Of a stretch of 64,000 nt of DNA, positions 9,736 through 18,035 are shown one piece after another. Each line of letters opens with the position of its first letter. The first letter of the stretch is position 1. Origin of the DNA: Pontivivens marinum (GTDB lineage: Bacteria; Pseudomonadota; Alphaproteobacteria; Rhodobacterales; Rhodobacteraceae). The stretch is taken from NCBI RefSeq assembly GCF_900231835.1, contig NZ_OCTN01000004.1:228925-292924 (forward strand). The letters run 5' to 3'. The notes beneath the pieces are model-generated. The model had not been told where the DNA came from. It made no database searches and worked only from the letters and a program-made list of their open reading frames with translations. The translations under genes were made by a program, and so were the position numbers.

Positions 9736-10203
9736 ATGACGCCATTGAGTACGCAGGATCGACTGGACGGGGTCGCGCTGCTGGTGCTGCGATTGGGCCT
9801 CGTCTGGTTCATCTTTCTGTGGGCCGCGCATAAGATCATCACGCCTGCGCAATATCAGGGATTGGCGCAGCACTATGACGGGGTGTCGCTGGACAATGCA
9901 CAAACCTATGCCCTAGCCGGTGCGCAGATCGCGATATGTCTGTTGGCGCTGTTCGGGATCATGCGTTTGTTCAGCTATGGCGCGCTGCTGGTGATGCACT
10001 TCTTTACAGTGACGCGGCGGCTGGACGGATTTCTGGATCCCTTTGCGCTGAACGAACGGGGGTTTCCGATCCACCGCAATCAAGTCATCGATCTGGCGGT
10101 GCTTGCTGCAATGATCGCGCTGATCCTGTTGATCCGTCGGGATAATTTCAGCATCGGTGGTTGGTTGCGCCGTAGGGCAGGAACATTCAAATGGTGGATG
10201 TGA
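9736..10203 (+). CDS. DoxX-like integral membrane protein
   Basis: The product is 155 residues from the ATG at 9736, which has a perfect AGGAGG at 9725-9730; an in-frame extension upstream is unlikely to be translated. Four hydrophobic segments are visible at about residues 13-30, 57-73, 80-95 and 118-136, with a soluble stretch between the first two. The topology and the opening L-R-L-G-L-V-W-F-I-F-L-W-A-A-H-K-I recall DoxX/DoxD-type proteins. The function is unknown. It converges on ilvC and shares its terminator. Confidence 0.7.
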   Translation: MTPLSTQDRLDGVALLVLRLGLVWFIFLWAAHKIITPAQYQGLAQHYDGVSLDNAQTYALAGAQIAICLLALFGIMRLFSYGALLVMHFFTVTRRLDGFLDPFALNERGFPIHRNQVIDLAVLAAMIALILLIRRDNFSIGGWLRRRAGTFKWWM

Positions 10204-10226
10204 AAACGGCCCCGCATGGGGGCCGC
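10204..10226 (-). terminator. Terminator shared by ilvC and the DoxX-like gene
   Basis: Inverted repeat CGGCCCC at 10208-10214 with GGGGCCG at 10218-10224. An A-run at 10203-10206 gives a short U-tract on the minus strand after ilvC. It sits between two convergent genes and may work both ways. Confidence 0.65.
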
Positions 10227-10253
10227 TTCCTTTAGGCTTAGATGGGGCTAGGA

Positions 10254-11315
<1,062 letters not shown>

Positions 11316-11335
11316 TTACGCAAAAATCGCCGATA

Positions 11336-11361
11336 GATATTTCTTTCTGTGTCGAAATATC
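11336..11361. promoter_or_regulatory. Inverted repeat between ilvC and the Lrp-type genes
   Basis: Perfect 8-bp inverted repeat GATATTTC (11336-11343) and GAAATATC (11354-11361) with a 10-base spacer, in the AT-rich 134-bp region between ilvC and two divergent Lrp/AsnC genes. Position and symmetry suggest an operator for one or both of the Lrp-type proteins. That is inference; the match to the E. coli Lrp consensus is loose. Confidence 0.5.
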
Positions 11362-11410
11362 GGTAATTGGCGTATATCTATGCGTCAAAGCGGCGTGAAG
11401 GACAAAATTC

Positions 11411-11866
11411 ATGCTCGACGATACAGACAGGCGCATTTTACGCCAAATGCAGGCAGACCCCACCGCATCGGTGGCGGTGATAGCGGAACGTGCGGGGCTT
11501 AGCCATGCGCCGTGCTGGCGCCGGATTTCGAAAATGGAACGGGACGGCGTGATCAAGGGGCGGCGTGTCCTGATCGATCAGCGCAAACTGGGTTGGGAGG
11601 TGCAGGTTTTTCTCCGCATTACCCTCGATAAAACCGCCCGAAACGCCTTTGACGCCTTTATCACCGAGGCGCGGAAAATCCCCGAGGTTACGGCGATGCA
11701 AACCTTGCTGGGACGGGTGGATATTCGCATGGATGTCGCCGCGCGCGATCTGGCGCATTATCAGCAGATCTATCGGGACCGGATCATGGCATTGCCCCAT
11801 ATCCTAGACGTGGAATCACTCATGCTGGTGGCAGAGCTGAAAAACTCCGAGGCGGTGCCGGTATGA
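11411..11866 (+). CDS. Lrp/AsnC-family regulator (first of a pair)
   Basis: The 151-residue protein has an N-terminal helix-turn-helix (about residues 1-60, with A-G-L-S-H-A-P-C-W-R-R-I-S-K-M-E recognition segment) and a C-terminal RAM/ligand domain (about residues 66-145, ending D-V-E-S-L-M-L-V-A-E-L-K). Lrp-type proteins are oligomers that bind amino acids and control amino acid metabolism or transport. It overlaps the next Lrp gene by 4 bp (ATGA), so the two are translationally coupled. It is divergent from ilvC, which makes branched-chain synthesis a plausible target. Confidence 0.93.
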   Translation: MLDDTDRRILRQMQADPTASVAVIAERAGLSHAPCWRRISKMERDGVIKGRRVLIDQRKLGWEVQVFLRITLDKTARNAFDAFITEARKIPEVTAMQTLLGRVDIRMDVAARDLAHYQQIYRDRIMALPHILDVESLMLVAELKNSEAVPV

Positions 11867-12300
11867 CTGAGTTGGACGCGACCGATCACGCCATTCTGGA
11901 TGCGCTGCGCGCTGATGGCAGCCTGAATGCAAAGCAAGTGGGCGACAGCGTTGGCCTCAGCCAGCCCGCGGCTTATCGTCGGATTCGGCGGCTTGAGGCG
12001 GACGGCATCATCACCGGACGCGCCCTGATCGTGGATGCAGCCAAGCTGGGCTACGGCGTCACCGTCTTTCTAGGGGTAAAACTGGCGGTGCGGGGCAGGG
12101 GGGCGATGGCTGATTTCGAAAAGGCTGTTATCGCCGTGCCCGAGGTGCAGTTGGTGCAGCAGGTCATCGGCGTGCATGACTACCGTTTGCGTGTCGTTGC
12201 GCAGGACCTCAGCGATTTCGAGCGGATTTTGCGGCGGCGTATTATGACTTTGCCGGGTGTTGGTGATGTGGAGTCGAATGTTCTGTTAAGTGAGGAGTGA
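11863..12300 (+). CDS. Lrp/AsnC-family regulator (second of a pair)
   Basis: The 145-residue protein has the same two-domain layout as its upstream partner: helix-turn-helix with V-G-L-S-Q-P-A-A-Y-R-R-I-R-R-L-E, then a ligand-binding domain ending G-V-G-D-V-E-S-N-V-L-L. The two proteins are clearly diverged, so this is an old pair rather than a fresh duplication. The ATGA overlap suggests made-together subunits that may form hetero-oligomers. No DNA target beyond the shared ilvC intergenic region can be suggested. Confidence 0.93.
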   Translation: MTELDATDHAILDALRADGSLNAKQVGDSVGLSQPAAYRRIRRLEADGIITGRALIVDAAKLGYGVTVFLGVKLAVRGRGAMADFEKAVIAVPEVQLVQQVIGVHDYRLRVVAQDLSDFERILRRRIMTLPGVGDVESNVLLSEE

Positions 12301-12359
12301 TAGGTTCCTGACGTGCGCGACCATCTACAGTCGGGCTTGAATTTTAATCGTCAGGACAT

Positions 12360-12707
12360 ATGCTTGTGAAACGTCTTTCTACTCCAATATTCGCGATCCT
12401 CATTTTGCTGTCCGGTTGCACCGATGTTGCACGGCAGGTCGGAAGCCAAAATGGCGCGCCCGTATATGAAGTGTTTGGCAAGAGCCGCTTGGCGAGTGGA
12501 CTCGCAGTCGAAGAACGTCGCGATTCAGCCAGTCTACGCAGCGCACGACGCGAGGAAATGCGGAATATGGCGATGGCCACCTGTCCAAATGGGTATCGTC
12601 CGGTTGGTTCCAGCCAGATGGGAACCTCGGCATGGCATCGCGGCGAGGATGGATCGCCCTTTAATATAGTCCTGCGCGAAACGCAGAACACTGTGTGCAC
12701 TAACTAA
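12360..12707 (+). CDS. Small lipoprotein of unknown function
   Basis: The 115-residue protein begins with a lipoprotein signal: K-R then a hydrophobic run ending L-L-S-G-C, with the lipidated Cys near residue 20. The mature part is short, charged and has two further Cys (A-T-C-P-N-G-Y near residue 79 and T-V-C-T-N at the end) that could form a disulfide. No family was recognised. It follows the Lrp pair by 60 bp on the same strand and ends at a terminator. The exact start (12360 ATG, or GTG at 12366) is uncertain. Confidence 0.7.
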   Translation: MLVKRLSTPIFAILILLSGCTDVARQVGSQNGAPVYEVFGKSRLASGLAVEERRDSASLRSARREEMRNMAMATCPNGYRPVGSSQMGTSAWHRGEDGSPFNIVLRETQNTVCTN

Positions 12708-12720
12708 GGCCGCTTTGGTC

Positions 12721-12746
12721 GGGGGCGCAGATCAGCGCCCCCGTTT
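12721..12746 (+). terminator. Terminator between convergent genes
   Basis: Perfect stem GGGGGCGC (12721-12728) and GCGCCCCC (12735-12742) with a 6-base loop AGATCA, followed by GTTTGT. It lies just after the small lipoprotein gene and faces the end of the GlsB-like gene. Confidence 0.7.
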
Positions 12747-12747
12747 G

Positions 12748-12993
12748 TCAGGATTTACCGCGCAGCATACGCCACGCCCAGATTAGCAGGCAGGCACCGA
12801 CAACGCCTGCCAGCAATCCGCCAAGGAAGCTGGTTCGGCTGTCGAACCCAACAATCCCGATCAGGAAATTAAAGACAGTCGCGCCAGTAATTCCCAGAAG
12901 GATGTTGGTAATCAGGCCATGATCCGCCTTCATCAGTTTCTCGGCAATCCATCCTGCGATACCGCCGATGATGATTGAAACGATTAGGCCCAT
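12748..12993 (-). CDS. GlsB/YeaQ/YmgE-family membrane protein
   Basis: The 81-residue protein starts M-G-L-I-V-S-I-I-I-G-G-I-A-G-W-I-A, the signature of transglycosylase-associated (GlsB/YeaQ/YmgE) proteins. It has three hydrophobic segments, at about residues 3-18, 28-45 and 55-75. These proteins are linked with stress response in the inner membrane, but a biochemical role is not established. The start at 12993 is chosen because it gives the conserved N-terminus; an in-frame extension to 13074 overlaps the ilvN end. It follows ilvN on the same strand. Confidence 0.85.
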   Translation of the reverse strand: MGLIVSIIIGGIAGWIAEKLMKADHGLITNILLGITGATVFNFLIGIVGFDSRTSFLGGLLAGVVGACLLIWAWRMLRGKS

Positions 12994-13030
12994 ATTTGTT
13001 CCTCGTAATGTTGATCCGGCTTTAAATTGC

Positions 13031-13594
13031 TTATTCCGCGCCGCGAGCGATTGCGGCAACGCCTGTTCGTGCAACCTCGACCAGCCCCAGCGGAACCATC
13101 AACTCAACAAAAGCATCCACTTTTTCCGGTGCGCCGGTTAGCTCGAAAACGAAGCTTTGCAACGTGGTGTCCATGACGCGGGCACGGAAAACCTCGGCTG
13201 TGCGCAATGCCTCAACCCGCAGATCGCCGGTGCCGCGAACCTTGACCAGGGCCAATTCACGCTCAACGCTGGCGCCCTCGACTGTCAGGTCGTGAACCTC
13301 ATGCACCACGACCATCCGCTCCAGCTGATGCTTGATCTGCACGATGACTTGCGGCGTACCTGTGGTGACAACAGTGATGCGCGAACGGTGGCCGGTGTGG
13401 TCAACCTCCGCCACGGTCAGGCTGTCGATGTTATAGCCGCGGCCCGAGAATAATCCGATGACGCGCGCCAGAACGCCATCAACGTTATCCACCAGAACGG
13501 CGAGGGTGTGACGCTCGTTCACATCAGAGAACGGGGTGCGTAGGTCATAGGCGCTTTTCTTCGAGCTGCCTTTTTTTAGGTCTAGAGGGGACAT
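13031..13594 (-). CDS. ilvN: Acetolactate synthase small (regulatory) subunit
   Basis: The 187-residue protein has the family length for the long IlvH-type small subunit. An ACT domain opens with H-T-L-A-V-L-V-D-N-V-D-G-V-L-A-R-V-I-G-L-F-S (quoted in part) at about residues 28-50, with G-Y-N-I-D-S-L-T-V. A second ACT-like domain follows from about residue 105. It binds valine and gives feedback control of the IlvB catalytic subunit. It lies 67 bp downstream of ilvB and is presumably co-transcribed, so it would also be under the leader attenuator. Confidence 0.97.
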   Translation of the reverse strand: MSPLDLKKGSSKKSAYDLRTPFSDVNERHTLAVLVDNVDGVLARVIGLFSGRGYNIDSLTVAEVDHTGHRSRITVVTTGTPQVIVQIKHQLERMVVVHEVHDLTVEGASVERELALVKVRGTGDLRVEALRTAEVFRARVMDTTLQSFVFELTGAPEKVDAFVELMVPLGLVEVARTGVAAIARGAE

Positions 13595-13661
13595 GGTTGT
13601 CGCTCCTTAATAAGTCGATACGAAATGGGGTGAGAGGTTGGAGTTGCCCCCAACCGTCAGG

Positions 13662-15413
13662 TCACACCATCACCGCGCCGCCAGCCTGAATTGCGCCTTG
13701 GGTCGAGGCATCGCCCAGCAGCATTTCGTTATGCGCCTTGCCGCTCGGGATCATGGGGAAGCAGTTTTCGTGCTTTTCTACCAGGCAATCGAACACCACC
13801 GGGCCGTCATGTTCAATCATCTCCATGATTGCATCATCCAGACCATCAGGGTCCGAGCATTGGATGCCCTTTGCGCCGAATGCCTCAGCCAGCTTTACGA
13901 AATCGGGCAGGCTCTCGGACCAGCTCGACGAATAACGCTCACCATGCAGCAATTCCTGCCACTGGCGGACCATGCCCAGACGTTCGTTGTTCAGGATGAA
14001 CTGCTTAACCGGTGCGCGGAACTGCATTGCGGTTCCCAGCTCCTGCATGTTCATCAGCCATGATGCCTCACCGGCCACGTTGATGACGAGGCTTTCAGGA
14101 TGCGCGATCTGTACGCCGATAGAGGACGGGAAACCGTAGCCCATCGTACCCAACCCGCCCGAGGTCATCCAGCGGTGCGGATCCTCGAAGCCCAGATATT
14201 GCGCGGCCCACATCTGATGCTGACCAACCTCGGTTGTGATGTAGCGGTCGTATTTCTTGGTCAGAGCCTCCAGCCGCTGCAAAGCGTATTGCGGCTTGAT
14301 GATCGGGCCTTTCTGTTCATAGCTCAGGCACTGCTTTTCACGCCAGCCGTCGATCTTTTTCCACCACTTTGCAACTTCCTCGGAGCGGGTTTTGCGCCCG
14401 CGTGCCTTCCAGATGCGCAGCATATCCTCAAGAACGTGCGCGATGTCGCCAACGATGGGAACGTCCACGCGGATGATCTTGTTGATCGAGGATGGATCGA
14501 TATCGATGTGAACCTTCTTTGACTTCGGGCTGAACGCATCTGTGCGGCCAGTGATCCGATCATCAAACCGGGCGCCGATGCAGATCATCGCATCGCAATC
14601 ATGCATGGCCATATTGGCCTCATAGGTGCCGTGCATACCCAACATGCCCAGCCATGCCTCGCCCGAGGCAGGATAGGCACCCAGACCCATCAGGGTAGAG
14701 GTGATCGGGAAGCCAGTTTCACCAACCAGCTCGCGCAGCAGTTGGCTGGCCGCCGTACCGGAGTTGATGACACCACCGCCTGTATAAAGGATCGGACGCT
14801 TGGCCGTTTCCAGCAACTCAACCGCCTGCGTGATCGCGTCAACGTCGCCTTTGACCTGCGGGGCGTAGTGGCCCTTATTCGCCTTTTCCGGCTTCACATA
14901 GGTGCCATCAGCGAACTGAACATCCTTGGGGATGTCGATCAGAACGGGGCCGGGGCGACCTGATGTGGCAACGTGGAATGCCTGATGCAATGTGTTGGCC
15001 AGATTGTCCGTGTCCTTAACCAACCAGTTATGCTTGGTGCAGGGGCGAGTGATGCCGACGGTGTCCGCCTCCTGAAAGGCATCGTTGCCGATCATGAATG
15101 TCGGAACCTGACCGGACAGAACAACCAGCGGGATCGAGTCGAGCAGCGCATCCGTTAGGCCGGTAACGGCATTTGTTGCACCCGGGCCAGAGGTTACCAG
15201 AACAATGCCGGGCTTACCGGTGGAGCGGGCATACCCCTCCGCCGCGTGGGTTGCGGCCTGTTCGTGGCGAACCAGAATGTGACGGATGTCGTTCTGCTGA
15301 AAGATAGCGTCATAAATCGGTAGGACCGCGCCGCCTGGATAGCCAAATACGGTATCGACGCCCTGGTCCTTCAGGGCTTTGACGACGATCTCTGCTCCAG
15401 ACATACGGGTCAT
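13662..15413 (-). CDS. ilvB: Acetolactate synthase large (catalytic) subunit
   Basis: The 583-residue TPP enzyme condenses two pyruvates, or pyruvate with 2-oxobutyrate, in the first shared step of branched-chain amino acid synthesis. The N-terminal domain has Y-P-G-G-A-V-L-P-I-Y-D and the catalytic Glu in V-R-H-E-Q-A-A-T-H-A-A-E-G-Y-A-R. The central FAD-binding-like domain includes I-G-A-R-F-D-D-R-I-T-G. The C-terminal TPP/Mg region includes I-N-V-A-G-E-A-S-W-L-M-N, where the usual G-D-G-S-F is altered. The start at 15413 (M-T-R-M-S-G-A-E) is preferred over 15440, but an ATG three codons later is also possible. It is preceded by a leader-peptide attenuator. Confidence 0.97.
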   Translation of the reverse strand: MTRMSGAEIVVKALKDQGVDTVFGYPGGAVLPIYDAIFQQNDIRHILVRHEQAATHAAEGYARSTGKPGIVLVTSGPGATNAVTGLTDALLDSIPLVVLSGQVPTFMIGNDAFQEADTVGITRPCTKHNWLVKDTDNLANTLHQAFHVATSGRPGPVLIDIPKDVQFADGTYVKPEKANKGHYAPQVKGDVDAITQAVELLETAKRPILYTGGGVINSGTAASQLLRELVGETGFPITSTLMGLGAYPASGEAWLGMLGMHGTYEANMAMHDCDAMICIGARFDDRITGRTDAFSPKSKKVHIDIDPSSINKIIRVDVPIVGDIAHVLEDMLRIWKARGRKTRSEEVAKWWKKIDGWREKQCLSYEQKGPIIKPQYALQRLEALTKKYDRYITTEVGQHQMWAAQYLGFEDPHRWMTSGGLGTMGYGFPSSIGVQIAHPESLVINVAGEASWLMNMQELGTAMQFRAPVKQFILNNERLGMVRQWQELLHGERYSSSWSESLPDFVKLAEAFGAKGIQCSDPDGLDDAIMEMIEHDGPVVFDCLVEKHENCFPMIPSGKAHNEMLLGDASTQGAIQAGGAVMV

Positions 15414-15493
15414 GGGTCTGTCTCTCTTACTGCTGGGCACTACGCCCTGTTTCTACTTCTACGGTGCATCGGTTCTGGCTTAACATCGGGCAT

Positions 15494-15516
15494 AAAAAAA
15501 CCCCCGAGGTGGGGGT
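15494..15516 (-). terminator. Attenuator terminator upstream of ilvB
   Basis: On the minus strand, ACCCCC and GGGGGT (15516-15511 and 15505-15500) form a hairpin with a 5-base loop, followed by seven T (15500-15494). It lies between the ilv leader peptide and the ilvB start, the expected place for a transcription attenuator. Confidence 0.85.
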
Positions 15517-15519
15517 CAT

Positions 15520-15561
15520 GCGCGCCTGCTGCCGTGGGGTATGTCCCCGCGTCAGGCGCGC
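15520..15561 (-). promoter_or_regulatory. Leader RNA hairpin overlapping the leader peptide end
   Basis: A 9-bp perfect stem GCGCGCCTG/CAGGCGCGC (15553-15561 and 15520-15528) encloses a second GGGG/CCCC pairing (15545-15548 and 15536-15539). Its 5' arm covers the last codons and stop of the leader peptide. A ribosome stalled at the Ile/Val/Leu codons would mask or release this arm, which is how the terminator could be switched. The alternative antiterminator pairing is inferred, not proven. Confidence 0.6.
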
Positions 15562-15590
15562 TTTCCAATAAGTACGACGATGGTGTTCAT
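15552..15590 (-). CDS. ilv leader peptide (attenuator)
   Basis: A 12-residue open frame, MNTIVVLIGKRA, whose core I-V-V-L-I is five consecutive branched-chain residues, the three end products of the pathway that ilvB begins. AGAGGA lies 7 bases before the ATG, so translation is likely. It is followed by a strong hairpin and a terminator before ilvB. This matches the known ilv-type attenuators: with charged Ile, Val and Leu tRNAs the ribosome reaches the stop and transcription ends; with starvation it stalls and readthrough is allowed. The amino acid composition makes chance very unlikely. Confidence 0.88.
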   Translation of the reverse strand: MNTIVVLIGKRA

Positions 15591-15613
15591 GGCTTTATCC
15601 TCTGCTGGAACCC

Positions 15614-15641
15614 GTTTTACCCTCTTGCGAGGTGGGGTCAA
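15614..15641 (-). promoter_or_regulatory. Putative promoter of the ilv leader
   Basis: On the minus strand TTGACC (15641-15636) is followed after 16 bases by TAAAAC (15619-15614), a fair sigma-70-type pair. It would start transcription about 15 bases before the leader peptide ribosome binding site. No other good promoter is seen closer to the leader. Confidence 0.5.
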
Positions 15642-15731
15642 CCGTCTATTTCGGATAAAGTAACCAGAAATGGCTATTTTTCGAAATTAAATGTCGCGCT
15701 TTGCGTTTTTCGCGCAGCATCACGAACCACG

Positions 15732-16364
15732 TCAGTCCTTCAGCCCCAACAATCCGCTTTCGAGGACGTATCGTGTCAGCCCTGCTGTCGTATCTATGGC
15801 CAGTTTGCGTTTGATATTTTTGCGGTGGGTTTCGACGGTGCGCACCGAAATATCCAGATCCCGCGCGACCTCCTTGTTCGAGGCACCGCGGGCAAGGCGC
15901 AGCAGTACCATCTGCTCGCGGCTGGTCAGCGGCTCACGATCGCCATCAGGTGTGGGCTGCAACGCGCCCTCGGTTCCGGTGCACAGATAGGTGTCGCCTG
16001 CGTGTACCTGCTCAATTGCGGTGACGATTTCCTCGGTCGGTACGTCCTTGAGCAAGTATCCCTTCGCGCCATGGCGCAGCGCGGTTGAGATATATTCGGG
16101 ATTGTCATGCATCGACAGGATGATGATGCGGGCATTGGGATCACGCTCCAGCACCAGTTCCGTCGCGGTCAGCCCGTTCATGCCGGGCATGTTCAGATCC
16201 ATCAGCGTCACGTCAGGGTTCATCCGCGCGATAGTGTCCACCGCATCACGGCCATTGGTGACGGAGGCGATAACCTCGATCTGTTCAAAGGTTTCCAGAA
16301 CGGCCCGAACCCCCTCCGTCACGAGGGGGTGGTCATCGGCCAGGATCACGCGAATTGGGGTCAT
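15732..16364 (-). CDS. NarL/FixJ-type response regulator
   Basis: The 210-residue protein has an N-terminal receiver (about residues 1-120) with acidic pocket A-D-D-H at residues 9-12 and the phospho-acceptor Asp56 in V-T-L-M-D-L-N-M-P-G. The conserved Lys is in G-Y-L-L-K-D. A LuxR-type helix-turn-helix fills the C-terminus: L-T-S-R-E-Q-M-V-L-L-R-L-A-R-G then V-R-T-V-E-T-H-R-K-N-I-K-R-K-L. It overlaps the histidine kinase gene by 4 bp, so the two form a coupled two-component system. Its likely target is the divergent TRAP transporter. Confidence 0.95.
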   Translation of the reverse strand: MTPIRVILADDHPLVTEGVRAVLETFEQIEVIASVTNGRDAVDTIARMNPDVTLMDLNMPGMNGLTATELVLERDPNARIIILSMHDNPEYISTALRHGAKGYLLKDVPTEEIVTAIEQVHAGDTYLCTGTEGALQPTPDGDREPLTSREQMVLLRLARGASNKEVARDLDISVRTVETHRKNIKRKLAIDTTAGLTRYVLESGLLGLKD

Positions 16365-17776
16365 GTTAGCTTTCTATGCTCTACGGGCGCGCCAGAGGCG
16401 AGGTGGCTGGCAGGCACGTTTGCATCGATGCGCGTGCCGTGATGCGAGGCGGTGATTTTGAATGTACCGCCCAGATGCTCCATCCGCTCAGCCATATTTC
16501 GCAGGCCAATTCCCGCGCCATTGCGGCGGGATACATTAAACCCACCACCATTATCGGTAATTGTCATGGCGGCACCGCGCCGGTGGGGTTTGATATGGAT
16601 CACAACCTCAGTCGCGTTGGAGTGACGCTCAATATTGGTCAGTGCCTCCTGCGCGATACGGAACAGCGCCGTTTTGCCATCTGAGGTCAGCGAGTTGCGC
16701 AGCGCCACAGTATCAAGCCGGGTGATAATACCGGTCCGTTCCTGAAATTCCTCGGCCAATGATTTCAGGGCAGGGGACAGGCCCAGATCGTCCAGCGCAC
16801 CGGGGCGCAAATCGCGGCTGATGCGGCGGACCTCCTTGATCGCCAGATTCAGACGCTCGGTCGATTTATCCAGCGTTGCCTCAACATCCGGCGCGCCGGT
16901 GGTGATCTTACGGCGGGCCAGTTCCAGCCCGTAGCGGATGCTGACCAGTACCTGCGAGATAGAGTCGTGCAGCTCACGCGCAACGCGGCCGCGCTCCTCC
17001 TCCTGTGTATGAACGATGCGTTGGGTCAGGATGGCCAGTTTTGAATCTGCCAAGCGCCTCTCACGCAGGTTAATCAACATGCCCGAGGCAAAGACGCCCA
17101 GAAGCACGATCAGCGTAATCGCAGCGATCCATATAAAGGTGTGCCGGATGCGGCTTTCCATCTCGGCGCGGGTCATGGCGACTTGAGCACGCACATCGTC
17201 GATAAAGATGCCGGTGCCGATCGCCCATTGCCAATCCTGCAAGCCGATAACGTAGCTGACAATCGGGCTTTCCTCACCGGTGGAGGGTTTGGGCCAGATA
17301 TATTCGTGATAGCCGCCACCCTGCCGCGCCAGTGTAATCAGGGGCTCCACGACCAACGTGCCGGAGCTGTCGCGCAACTCGATAAGGTTGCGGTTGATTA
17401 ATTCGGTCTGTTTGGAACTGACGATATTCGTGCCGTCATATTCGTAGACAAAAAAGAACCCGTCATTACCGTAAGTCATCGCCGCAAGTATTTGCGCAGC
17501 GCGAGTTTTTGCCGCCTCATCATCGGGACCGGCGGGGCCGTAAATGTGGTAAATCGCGTTGCGCGCCAATGCCATATAGTTGCGCAGCTCGGCTTCCTTT
17601 GTCTCCAGCAGGGTATCCTCCAGAAACGCAATCTCATCCTCGGCCAATTGGCGGGACTGATAGGCGACCAAGGATGCAATGCACGCAACCGCAAGGACAA
17701 GCGGCACCGTCGCCAGAAGGAAGATCTTCTGACCATAGCTGGGCCACCAGCGCAGGCGCTTTAGCTTTGCAAACAT
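16361..17776 (-). CDS. Sensor histidine kinase with periplasmic Cache domain
   Basis: The 471-residue membrane sensor has TM1 at about residues 18-38, a periplasmic domain at about 40-210, TM2 at about 213-235, then the kinase. The periplasmic part carries D-G-F-F-F-V-Y-E-Y-D-G and D-W-Q-W-A-I-G-T-G-I-F-I-D-D, typical of single Cache type 2 domains that bind small organic acids. The dimerisation helix has His270 in R-V-A-R-E-L-H-D-S-I-S-Q (HisKA_3), and the ATPase domain has A-L-T-N-I-E-R-H-S, D-N-G-G-G-F and G-I-G-L-R-N-M-A-E-R. It is divergent from a TRAP binding protein of the 2-oxo-acid kind, which suggests it senses the same class of compound. Confidence 0.93.
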   Translation of the reverse strand: MFAKLKRLRWWPSYGQKIFLLATVPLVLAVACIASLVAYQSRQLAEDEIAFLEDTLLETKEAELRNYMALARNAIYHIYGPAGPDDEAAKTRAAQILAAMTYGNDGFFFVYEYDGTNIVSSKQTELINRNLIELRDSSGTLVVEPLITLARQGGGYHEYIWPKPSTGEESPIVSYVIGLQDWQWAIGTGIFIDDVRAQVAMTRAEMESRIRHTFIWIAAITLIVLLGVFASGMLINLRERRLADSKLAILTQRIVHTQEEERGRVARELHDSISQVLVSIRYGLELARRKITTGAPDVEATLDKSTERLNLAIKEVRRISRDLRPGALDDLGLSPALKSLAEEFQERTGIITRLDTVALRNSLTSDGKTALFRIAQEALTNIERHSNATEVVIHIKPHRRGAAMTITDNGGGFNVSRRNGAGIGLRNMAERMEHLGGTFKITASHHGTRIDANVPASHLASGAPVEHRKLT

Positions 17777-17997
17777 TAGCGTCCTCTAAATGTGCGCGAG
17801 GGGCGGAACAGCCTGAATTCAGACGGGGTAGCGCCTATCGCGCGGGGACTCAAGTTTGCTGGCTGTGGCAGCGTGAGCCATCTGGCGTGTTCAATTCGCA
17901 AGCGCGTCATTTAGGCGAGAATCTAAAAAATTCAATACTACGGGCTTCTGGGTATTCCCCACTGGCATCCTCGCGGCTAAGGTTTGGGCGTTCATGA

Positions 17998-18017
17998 CCC
18001 GTCCACCAAAGGACGGG
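17998..18017 (+). other. Hairpin just upstream of the TRAP ribosome binding site
   Basis: Perfect 7-bp stem CCCGTCC (17998-18004) and GGACGGG (18011-18017) with a 6-base loop, ending about 7 bases before the GGGAGG of the TRAP binding-protein gene. It could be a 5' mRNA stabiliser or a translational control hairpin. Confidence 0.45.
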
Positions 18018-18035
18018 CGTTATTGGGAGGTCATT

